Assembly (NCBI RefSeq): GCF_018918095.1
Contig: NZ_JAHLPV010000027.1
Span: forward strand, 1-37,779
DNA from: Acetivibrio sp. MSJd-27
GTDB taxonomy: Bacteria > Bacillota > Clostridia > UMGS1840 > HGM11507
Length of the DNA: 37,779 bases
Reading direction: 5' to 3'
Shown piece after piece: positions 31,663-37,779 of the stretch. The notes under the pieces were generated by a model. That model searched no databases. It saw nothing but the letters and a program-made list of their open reading frames with translations, and was not told where the DNA came from. The translations under genes and the position numbers were made by a program. Position 1 is the first letter of the stretch. Each line of letters begins with the position of its first letter.

Positions 31663-32451
31663 TTATCCGTTGTATCTCCGGTTGATTTTGGTCATTTCCC
31701 GGACTTTAAAATCGCTCTCGTCTATTCCATACACAATCCCGTTTATCATAGCTTCGCCCTCGGCCCACTCAAAGGTTTTGGTTCGCTCTCCCAGAAAACG
31801 AGGGATGGCAATCTCTTTTTTCAATCCGATGACCGATTCCACCGGTCCGGTCATCCCCACATCGGTCAGATAAGCGGTTCCACCCGGCAGAATCCTGTCA
31901 TCGTTTGTCTGAACATGGGTGTGGGTTCCATACACTGCGGTAGCCTCTCCATCCAGATAATATCCCAACGCTTGTTTTTCGCTGGTAGCCTCAGCATGAA
32001 AATCCACAACAATGATGTCGGCCCGGTCTTTCACGTTTTCCACGGCCTTTTTCCCAGTGACAAAAGGGCAGGAATTTTTCTCGTCCAGATACACCTTGCC
32101 GATCAGGTTGATAACTGCTATCCGCATGCCGTCTTTCTCCGTAAGATAAACACCGTCTCCCGGCCGGTCCGGCGGATAATTCAAAGGACGGATAATCCGG
32201 TCTCCCTTTTCCAGCATGGGGAAAATGTCACTCTTGTCAAAGGCATGATTTCCCAGTGTGATAACATCTGCCCCTGCTTCCAGCATCTGATACGCATACT
32301 TTTCGGTGATGCCGTTGCGGGTCACCGCATTTTCTCCATTCACAATGGTAAAATTTATGTCAAATTCCTTCTGCAATTCTGGAAGGTGAGAAAACAGAAC
32401 ATTTCGCCCTGTTTTTCCTACAATGTCGCCGATTACTAAAATATAATACAT
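31663..32451 (-). CDS. ymdB: YmdB-type metallophosphoesterase (2',3'-cyclic nucleotide phosphodiesterase)
   Basis: A 262-residue protein of the TIGR00282 family. Dinuclear-metal ligands are all in place: D in VIGDIVGKTG, E and N in VNGENAV, N and H in TLGNHAFD, H in VVDFHAEATSEK, and both histidines in YGTHTHVQT. In Bacillus subtilis YmdB cleaves 2',3'-cyclic nucleotides, is encoded beside rny and influences sporulation and biofilm decisions. Here it also lies downstream of rny in the same direction, but the two are separated by a terminator and a good promoter, so they are transcribed independently. Normal length (about 260-265). Confidence 0.93.
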   Translation of the reverse strand: MYYILVIGDIVGKTGRNVLFSHLPELQKEFDINFTIVNGENAVTRNGITEKYAYQMLEAGADVITLGNHAFDKSDIFPMLEKGDRIIRPLNYPPDRPGDGVYLTEKDGMRIAVINLIGKVYLDEKNSCPFVTGKKAVENVKDRADIIVVDFHAEATSEKQALGYYLDGEATAVYGTHTHVQTNDDRILPGGTAYLTDVGMTGPVESVIGLKKEIAIPRFLGERTKTFEWAEGEAMINGIVYGIDESDFKVREMTKINRRYNG

Positions 32452-32521
32452 GCTTTCTCCTATCTATCGCCGCTTCTAATATCGGAAATATCATTTAAAC
32501 ACGAATCCGACTCGTCTTTTT

Positions 32522-32550
32522 ATTATAACAATATAAAAACGCTTTTGCAA
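32522..32550 (-). promoter_or_regulatory. Predicted sigma-A promoter of ymdB
   Basis: Minus strand: TTGCAA (32545-32550), 17-bp spacer, TATAAT (32522-32527), about 70 bp before the start codon. Confidence 0.85.
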
Positions 32551-32756
32551 GACAAAAGCCACCTTAAAAGTTTGAGCCTCGGCAAGCAGATAAAATATAC
32601 CCGCCGCCTGCTTTCTTTCATTGATTTCTGACACCAACAAAGATATAGCATTAACAATGAAGTTGTATGTGATACATGTTCTGAATTTCAATCTTTTATA
32701 CATACCATATGTTTTTTGAAAAAACGTATTAGAAATTCAAATCAAATTAAGACAAC
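32551..32756. other. Spacer between rny and ymdB without a recognisable gene
   Basis: About 206 bp between the rny terminator and the ymdB promoter. A leftward 70-codon frame (32491-32703) crosses the promoter, has no clear ribosome site and resembles no family. Nothing else was recognised. Confidence 0.5.
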
Positions 32757-32800
32757 ATAAAAATATCCCCGTCACAAAGAGACAGGGATATTTTTTCTTT
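32757..32800 (-). terminator. Terminator of rny
   Basis: AATATCCC..GTC / GAC.GGGATATT with a 7-base loop and T-rich ends on both strands, directly after the rny stop codon (32808). Confidence 0.9.
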
Positions 32801-32807
32801 TTTATTC

Positions 32808-34373
32808 TTACTTCGCGTATTCCACCGCTCTGGTCTCGCGCACAACACTGACTTTGATCTGACCGGGATATTCCAGCTCATTCTCTATCTTCTGTGCAAT
32901 CTCTCTGGCGATGACAATCATAGATTGGTCGTTGACGTCATCCGGTTTTACCATAACCCGAATTTCACGGCCCGCCTGAATGGCATAGGTTTTTTCAACA
33001 CCCTTGAAGGAGGTTGAGATCTCTTCCAATTTCTCCAGACGTTTGATATAGGTTTCAATGTTTTCACGCCTTGCGCCGGGTCTTGCAGCAGAAATTGCAT
33101 CCGCAGCTTGTACCAGACAGGCAATTGTGGAGGTTGGCTCCACATCGCCGTGATGCGCCATGATCGCATTGATGATCAGCTTGTCTTCATTGTATTTCTT
33201 CGCAAAATCCGCACCGATGGTGACATGGGAGCCTTCCACCTCATGGCTGGCGGCTTTTCCGATGTCATGAAGCAATCCTGCACGTTTGGCAAGCACGCTG
33301 TCTAGTCCCAGCTCAGAAGCCATAATGCTGGCAATCTGCGCCACCTCAACCGAATGGCGGAGCACATTCTGCCCGTAACTGGTACGGAAACGCAGTCTTC
33401 CCAAAAGCTTGATAAGTTCGGGGTGCAGACCATGCACACCGACTTCAAATGCAGCCGCTTCGCCTTCTTTTTTGATGGTGATGTCCACTTCCTTTTTGGC
33501 CTTTTCCACCATCTCCTCAATTCTCGCCGGATGAATCCGACCGTCGGAAATCAGCTTTTCCAAAGCCACCCTCGCAACTTCCCGCCGAATGGGGTCGAAG
33601 GAGGATAAAATGACAGCTTCAGGAGTATCGTCAATGATAAGATCAATCCCCGTCAGTGTTTCCAAGGTTCGAATATTTCGTCCTTCCCGTCCGATAATTC
33701 TTCCTTTCATCTCATCGTTCGGGAGATTTACAACCGACACAGTTGCCTCTGCAACATGATCCGCCGCACATCTCTGAATGGACTGGGTGATCAGATTTCT
33801 GGCTTTTTCATCCGCCACTTCCTTGGTCTGTTCTTCAATTTCTTTGATACGGACAGCCGCTTCCACACGAACTTTGTCCTCAATATTTTTCAGCAGGTAT
33901 TCCTTCGCTTCCTCAGCGGTCAAACCGGAGAGCTTTTCCAGCACTTCCAACTGTCTTTTCTGGATTTCTTCCACATGAGCTTCTTTCTCTTCCAGTTTTT
34001 TATTCTTGTCCTTTAAATTCTCTTCTCTCTTTTCTAAGTTGTCCAACTTTTTATCAAGGTTTTCTTCTTTTTGCAGCAATCGTCTTTCCGTGCGCTGCGT
34101 CTCGTTTCTGCGCTCTTTGATTTCTTTATCGAATTCCACACGATTCTTATGGATTTCATCTTTTGCTTCCAGCAGCATTTCTTTCTTCTTGCTTTCACAT
34201 GATTTCAAAGCGTCGTTGATAATTTTTTTTGCCTCTTCCTCCGCGCTTCCAATCGCGTTTTCCGCCACCTTTTTCCGGTAGGAAACGCCCATAAAAAAGG
34301 CTGCAACCGCCGCTAAAACCAGTAGAACCGCCGCAACGATAATAATAATTGTCTGGGTATCTATGTATACCAC
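32808..34373 (-). CDS. rny: Ribonuclease Y
   Basis: A 521-residue membrane-anchored endoribonuclease that starts mRNA decay in many Bacillota. N-terminal membrane helix (about 8-30), a long charged coiled coil (about 35-165), a KH RNA-binding domain around 205-275 ([20 protein letters not shown]) and an HD metal-dependent hydrolase domain around 330-430 ([33 protein letters not shown]). Length is typical (about 520). The start is unclear: GGAGGTG abuts and overlaps the GTG at 34373, with no usual spacing, and the next in-frame initiation-like codon at good spacing is ATA at 34364. An in-frame stop lies a short way upstream, so the start must be here. Own promoter at 34447-34475. Confidence 0.95.
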   Translation of the reverse strand: MVYIDTQTIIIIVAAVLLVLAAVAAFFMGVSYRKKVAENAIGSAEEEAKKIINDALKSCESKKKEMLLEAKDEIHKNRVEFDKEIKERRNETQRTERRLLQKEENLDKKLDNLEKREENLKDKNKKLEEKEAHVEEIQKRQLEVLEKLSGLTAEEAKEYLLKNIEDKVRVEAAVRIKEIEEQTKEVADEKARNLITQSIQRCAADHVAEATVSVVNLPNDEMKGRIIGREGRNIRTLETLTGIDLIIDDTPEAVILSSFDPIRREVARVALEKLISDGRIHPARIEEMVEKAKKEVDITIKKEGEAAAFEVGVHGLHPELIKLLGRLRFRTSYGQNVLRHSVEVAQIASIMASELGLDSVLAKRAGLLHDIGKAASHEVEGSHVTIGADFAKKYNEDKLIINAIMAHHGDVEPTSTIACLVQAADAISAARPGARRENIETYIKRLEKLEEISTSFKGVEKTYAIQAGREIRVMVKPDDVNDQSMIVIAREIAQKIENELEYPGQIKVSVVRETRAVEYAK

Positions 34374-34446
34374 CTCCAGTTTCTTTTTCTTTTTTTATGC
34401 GATTAAAGAGAAAATCATTAAATTTATGCACTTTACCTGCTCTTAT

Positions 34447-34475
34447 ATTCTAATATTTTTTTTATACAGTGTCAA
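34447..34475 (-). promoter_or_regulatory. Predicted sigma-A promoter of rny
   Basis: Minus strand: TTGACA (34470-34475), 17-bp spacer, TAGAAT (34447-34452). Confidence 0.8.
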
Positions 34476-34717
34476 GGATAATCACCATTTACAACAAAAT
34501 TATTTTTTGAACCTCCTTTGCATCAGCCATCACAAAAGGAAAAGTAACGGAAAAGAAATATAATTGTAATGTATTTCCTGCAACTTTCCAAAATCCCAAG
34601 CGTCCAATCAGACAGAACGAGAGGCCCCCCTTCCCTCGAAATCCTATTACTGAAAACAGGTAAAAGTGCTGCCTTTCATGCTTGCCTGAGTTTTCCAGGC
34701 ATACCAAGTTTTTAGTA
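34476..34717. other. Spacer between rny and the S-layer gene without a recognisable gene
   Basis: About 240 bp between two divergent promoters. It contains GCCTGAG..TTTTCCAGGC (34685-34700), a small stem CCTG/CAGG, and GAGAGGCCCCCCTTCCCTC. A leftward 96-codon frame (34489-34779) runs through it but has no family resemblance. No riboswitch class was recognised. Confidence 0.45.
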
Positions 34718-34746
34718 TTGCAAAAGTGAGCAGGATGTTTTACAAT
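34718..34746 (+). promoter_or_regulatory. Predicted sigma-A promoter of the S-layer gene
   Basis: TTGCAA (34718-34723), 17-bp spacer, TACAAT (34741-34746). A second TTGACA follows at 34758-34763 but with a poor -10. The expected start point is near 34753. Confidence 0.7.
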
Positions 34747-34752
34747 AGGCAA

Positions 34753-34951
34753 CGTGGTTGACATAACACTAAATCGCATTTGAGAAAAACAAATTCAGAT
34801 ACATCACGAATTACAAATATTTTTAGTATCCATTCCGAAAATCAGGAACAAAAAAGATTCGCGTTATGTAAACTACATTTCCAAATGGGGAAATCAAAGA
34901 AAACAAAATTTGTTTTCTGTCACACCTAAAATTCTAAAGGAGGAATTTTTC
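34753..34951 (+). promoter_or_regulatory. Long 5' leader of the S-layer gene with two stems
   Basis: A leader of about 200 nt. CATTTCC/GGGAAAT (34876-34894) and AGAAAACAAA / TTTGTTTTCT (34898-34918, a near-perfect palindrome) lie just before the AAAGGAGG site. Long stable leaders are known for highly expressed S-layer genes. Confidence 0.5.
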
Positions 34952-37561
34952 ATGTCAAAACTCAAAAAACTTACCGCATTTGCAGTAACATTTGTCATGT
35001 TATTCGCATTTGTGCTTCCGACAGGCGCTTTCACCATCTCCCCGGATGTTGCTGGCACCAATTATGAGGAAGCAGCGTACGTTCTGGGTGCTTTGGGCAT
35101 CATGGTCGGCGACGCGGAAACCGGCGCGTTCCGTCCCGAAGATACCATCACCAGAGCAGAATTCGCAAGAGTATCTGTATCCGTGTTAGGTCTGGACGAT
35201 GTTGCGGAAGCATCCAAAGGTCAGTCTAACTTTACTGATGTATCAACCGACCATTGGGCAAACGGCTACATCAATGTAGCGACCAGCCAGAAATTAATCA
35301 TCGGTAACGGTGACGGCTCCTTTGCGCCGGAAGCAAATATCTCTTACCAGGATGCAATCACTATCTTAGTAAGAGCACTGGGATATGAGCCCGCTGCAAA
35401 CTCCAAAGGCGGTTATCCCAACGGTTTCTTAATCGTAGCCACGGAAAACGGCCTCAATAAAAACGCCGCGGGTGCAGGTTCCGAAGCGGTTATCAGAGGT
35501 ATCGTTGCCAACTTGGCATACAATGCATTAACCATCAATCTGATGGAGCAGACTGGTTTCGGTTCCGATGCAAAATACGAAGTAACCGACAAAACCATCC
35601 TGGCTAACAAGCTGAAAGTAGAAAAAGGCAGCGGCCAGATTACAGCAAATGAATATACTTCCATTTCCGGGAACACCGCTTTGAACGATGATCAGATCAA
35701 AATTGACAGCGACAAATTCTTCAAAGCAGGCAATTCCAATGCGAAAAATTACCTGGGTTATATGGTAACTTACTATGCAAAAGATAACGACGACGGTCTG
35801 GACAAAGAAATCCTGCTGGTAAGACCGGAAAAATCCAGAAATAAAACAATTAACATTGTCGGGTCTAACATGCACAAAGTGGAAGAGAGACAAGTCGAAT
35901 ACTGGAAAGATAAAGACAACGATAAAAGCCCCTCCAAGGCAAGAATCGCCGATAATGCGGTTATGATCTACAACGGTGTGTACGTTGATTACGACCACAA
36001 TAAAATGTTCCCGGACGGTGAAGAAATCGCCGGAAACGTGAAACTGTTGGAAACAAACGGCGATGACAGATACGACATCGTATTCGTAAACGAGGTAACA
36101 AACCTGGTTGTAGAGGAAACCGTAGCATCCAGCTTCAAGGTGATTGACAAATACGGCAATACGCCTCTGACACTGGATCCCGACGACAGCAACTACAAAT
36201 TTGAAATCAAAGACGCAGACGGCGGCCAGATCGAATTCGAAGATTTGAAAGAGTGGGATGTACTGTCCTACACCATATCCGAAGACAAAAGCCTGATTAT
36301 CGTTCAGGTCTCTAGAGAAAAAGTAACCGGCAAAGTAACGGAAATCGAAGATGACCGATATAAAATCGGTGAAAAATCCTACCAGAAGGCTGACAACTAC
36401 ACTGCAGATATCAAGCTGCAGGACGAAGGCACCTTCTATCTGGACGCGCTGGGAAGAATCGCGGCGGCTGACCAGACTGCTTCCGTCGGCACAGATTATG
36501 CTTACCTGGTTGCAGGCAACCTGAAAACAGGCCTCGACAGCGTGGTAGAGCTGAAATTGATGAACTCCAAAGGTGAAATGAAAATCGTTGAGCTGAACGA
36601 TAAAGTAAAATTCAACGGCAAAAACAACACCGAAGCGAAGGATGTTCTGACCGCCCTGACTTCTGGTGGAAAAGTAAAAGCGCAGGTTATCACGTATGAA
36701 GTGAACTCTGCAAATAAGGTAAATGCTCTGAAAACAGCGGCTGACAAATCCGGCGAAAGCAAGCTGGTTATCGACAAATACAACTTCACAAAGAACTTTG
36801 CAGGCAACGATGTTGTCTACAAATCCAATTCCAATAAACTGGGCAGATTCAACTTAAACAGCGATACACTGGTATTTGATATTCCAGCAGGCGCTGAGGA
36901 AGATGAATTCGCAGTCAGAGATTACAACATGTTTGAAAATGACGGCAAATACAACATCGAAGTATTCGACCTGGAAGAGGATCTGACCGCAAAAATCGTT
37001 CTGGTGACCAATTCCGACGGAAAAACGAATCTGGAATCTCCGATTGCTGTCGTAAACAAAATCACCAAGGCGAGAGACGATAACGGCGAAGAGATCGAAC
37101 GGCTTTATGTTGCATACGACAACAAGATGGCAACCTTTGACACAAAAGAGCTGGGCCTGCTTGTAAAAGGTGAAACCGGCAGCCAGAAAGCGCTGCAGCA
37201 GGGTGACGTTATCCAGTTCAGAACCAACAGTGACGGCAAGATTGAAAAAATCTCGGTTCTGTTCGATGTCTCTGCAAAGGATACTGAATTTACAAAAACC
37301 ATCAGTGAGGATATGCAGATTGTCTACGGTAAAGTAGCGAAGAAATTCCCGTCTTCCATGAACGTGACCGTCGGAGAATCTGATATCGAAAACTATGCTC
37401 TGGAAAACGTTGTTGTTTACAGCTATGACTCCACAAAAACATCCTCCAACGTTTCCATCAAAACAGCAGGAGATATCCAGAAATACGATGAATCCAACCC
37501 GAGCAGAGTCTTTGTGAGAATCTACAAAGACGTTGTAAAAGAAGTATTTATCGTAAAATAA
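34952..37561 (+). CDS. Probable major S-layer protein (N-terminal SLH domains)
   Basis: An 869-residue secreted protein. The start is MSKLKKL at 34952, 8 bases after AAAGGAGG, rather than a frame extension to 34910. Signal peptide 1-28 (ending PTGAF). SLH domains: about 33-82 (AAYVLGALGIMVGDAETGAFRP, TITRAEFARV), about 93-148 (FTDVSTDHWANGYINVATSQ) and a divergent third at about 150-205. The body (about 210-869) is beta-rich, Lys/Asp-rich, without visible cysteine, and ends with FVRIYKDVVKEVFIVK. It attaches to the cell-wall polymer through the SLH domains and probably forms the crystalline coat. Strong promoter, long leader and even codon choice suggest high expression. The body is homologous throughout to that of the protein at 19635-22811. 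Confidence 0.88.
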   Translation: MSKLKKLTAFAVTFVMLFAFVLPTGAFTISPDVAGTNYEEAAYVLGALGIMVGDAETGAFRPEDTITRAEFARVSVSVLGLDDVAEASKGQSNFTDVSTDHWANGYINVATSQKLIIGNGDGSFAPEANISYQDAITILVRALGYEPAANSKGGYPNGFLIVATENGLNKNAAGAGSEAVIRGIVANLAYNALTINLMEQTGFGSDAKYEVTDKTILANKLKVEKGSGQITANEYTSISGNTALNDDQIKIDSDKFFKAGNSNAKNYLGYMVTYYAKDNDDGLDKEILLVRPEKSRNKTINIVGSNMHKVEERQVEYWKDKDNDKSPSKARIADNAVMIYNGVYVDYDHNKMFPDGEEIAGNVKLLETNGDDRYDIVFVNEVTNLVVEETVASSFKVIDKYGNTPLTLDPDDSNYKFEIKDADGGQIEFEDLKEWDVLSYTISEDKSLIIVQVSREKVTGKVTEIEDDRYKIGEKSYQKADNYTADIKLQDEGTFYLDALGRIAAADQTASVGTDYAYLVAGNLKTGLDSVVELKLMNSKGEMKIVELNDKVKFNGKNNTEAKDVLTALTSGGKVKAQVITYEVNSANKVNALKTAADKSGESKLVIDKYNFTKNFAGNDVVYKSNSNKLGRFNLNSDTLVFDIPAGAEEDEFAVRDYNMFENDGKYNIEVFDLEEDLTAKIVLVTNSDGKTNLESPIAVVNKITKARDDNGEEIERLYVAYDNKMATFDTKELGLLVKGETGSQKALQQGDVIQFRTNSDGKIEKISVLFDVSAKDTEFTKTISEDMQIVYGKVAKKFPSSMNVTVGESDIENYALENVVVYSYDSTKTSSNVSIKTAGDIQKYDESNPSRVFVRIYKDVVKEVFIVK

Positions 37562-37621
37562 GAACCTCGAAGAATACCAAAATGCAGCTTTCCATTTTAC
37601 CTCACTCCAATCAATAGATAA

Positions 37622-37651
37622 AAACCACCGGCTTTTTTCAGCCGGTGGTTT
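37622..37651 (+). terminator. Terminator of the S-layer gene, abutting the IS end
   Basis: AAACCACCGGC / GCCGGTGGTTT, 11 bp perfect, 8-base loop. The usual U-tract is cut after TTT, where the IS terminal repeat begins. Confidence 0.85.
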
Positions 37652-37666
37652 CAGCCTGTCGAAAAA
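37649..37666 (+). repeat. IS terminal inverted repeat (transposase 3' side)
   Basis: TTTCAGCCTGTCGAAAAA, identical to and inverted relative to 344-361. The last bases lead into an inner hairpin (37662-37703; AAAAACGC.TGGATTC / GAATCCACGCGTTTTT, one mismatch) that probably terminates the transposase gene. Confidence 0.75.
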
Positions 37667-37679
37667 CGCATGGATTCCA

Positions 37680-37778
37680 TCAAGCGAATCCACGCGTTTT
37701 TGTGTCTATTGGGAATAAAAACATGAGTATCCGATGCAGCGTGCCATGGTTCCCATCCCGCCACTTCCACATGGCCAG
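37680..37778 (-). CDS. Probable IS1182-type transposase, C-terminal tail cut by the window edge
   Basis: Leftwards from the window edge an open frame of 32 codons (begins LAMWKWRDG, ends KTRGFA) stops at 37680, just inside the terminal repeat. A LA.W.WR-type tail is what I would expect at the end of some clostridial IS1182 transposases, but the short piece gives little to compare. The orientation matches the fragment at 1-269, so both could be copies of one element. Confidence comes mainly from the shared terminal repeat. Confidence 0.5.
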   Translation of the reverse strand: MAMWKWRDGNHGTLHRILMFLFPIDTKTRGFA

Positions 37779-37779
37779 C

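Noticed and set aside
32491-32703. Leftward 70-codon frame between rny and ymdB
   Set aside because: It overlaps the strong ymdB promoter and has no recognisable domain or ribosome site.
34660-34720. Riboswitch in the rny/S-layer spacer
   Set aside because: Some pairing is possible, but no conserved core of a known riboswitch class was recognised on either strand.
34489-34779. Leftward 96-codon frame
   Set aside because: No ribosome site or family resemblance; it covers the divergent promoter region of rny and the S-layer gene.

Overview
The window looks like a chromosomal piece of a low-to-moderate GC, Gram-positive anaerobe of the class Clostridia (Bacillota). Supporting signs are strong AGGAGG-type ribosome sites, canonical TTGACA/TATAAT promoters, a SigV/RsiV-type sigma and anti-sigma pair, an rny-ymdB neighbourhood, and several exported proteins with S-layer homology (SLH) domains. 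The species cannot be named from sequence alone. Both ends run into what look like copies of one IS1182-type insertion sequence in the same orientation (5' end of the transposase at the left, apparent 3' tail at the right). The window may therefore be a whole contig that broke in a repeat.

Layout. (1) 1-3800: IS end, RsiV-like anti-sigma and ECF sigma factor, an intergenic tandem repeat, mscL, a PAS-GGDEF gene that has lost its catalytic half, and a decayed IS3 transposase. (2) 3821-8574: a very large surface protein (beta-propeller, five Ig-like repeats, SLH anchor) with a structured leader, and a YdcZ-type transporter. (3) 9061-13800: an AI-2E family permease, two convergent PF06541 membrane proteins, a GNAT gene split by a small hairpin-rich element, a second intact GNAT gene, a DUF2461 gene, and a small inverted-repeat element carrying a broken DUF559 endonuclease gene. 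(4) 13841-17485: a membrane-tethered PstS-like binding protein, ftsH and a zinc-ribbon membrane protein. (5) 17555-31442: a leftward operon headed by an FAD oxidoreductase, then three giant secreted proteins sharing a LamG-like N-terminal domain, then (past a terminator) a Gfo/Idh/MocA oxidoreductase and a sugar-phosphate isomerase-like protein. A PocR-AraC regulator is divergent. (6) 31663-37561: ymdB, rny and a probable major S-layer protein.

The most novel part is the 17.5-30.3 kb locus. One of its proteins (19635-22811) is essentially an S-layer protein: its SLH region and whole C-terminal body resemble the protein at 34952-37561, but a lectin-like domain has been added to its N-terminus. 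The next two genes encode an SLH-anchored LamG/Ig protein and a LamG/beta-propeller protein, and the propeller is related to the one at 3821-7936. My inference is that a PocR-AraC regulator switches on a modified, ligand-binding surface coat together with redox and isomerase enzymes for an unusual sugar or sugar acid. No classical glycoside hydrolase, lyase or sugar transporter is present in the window, so the substrate is unknown.
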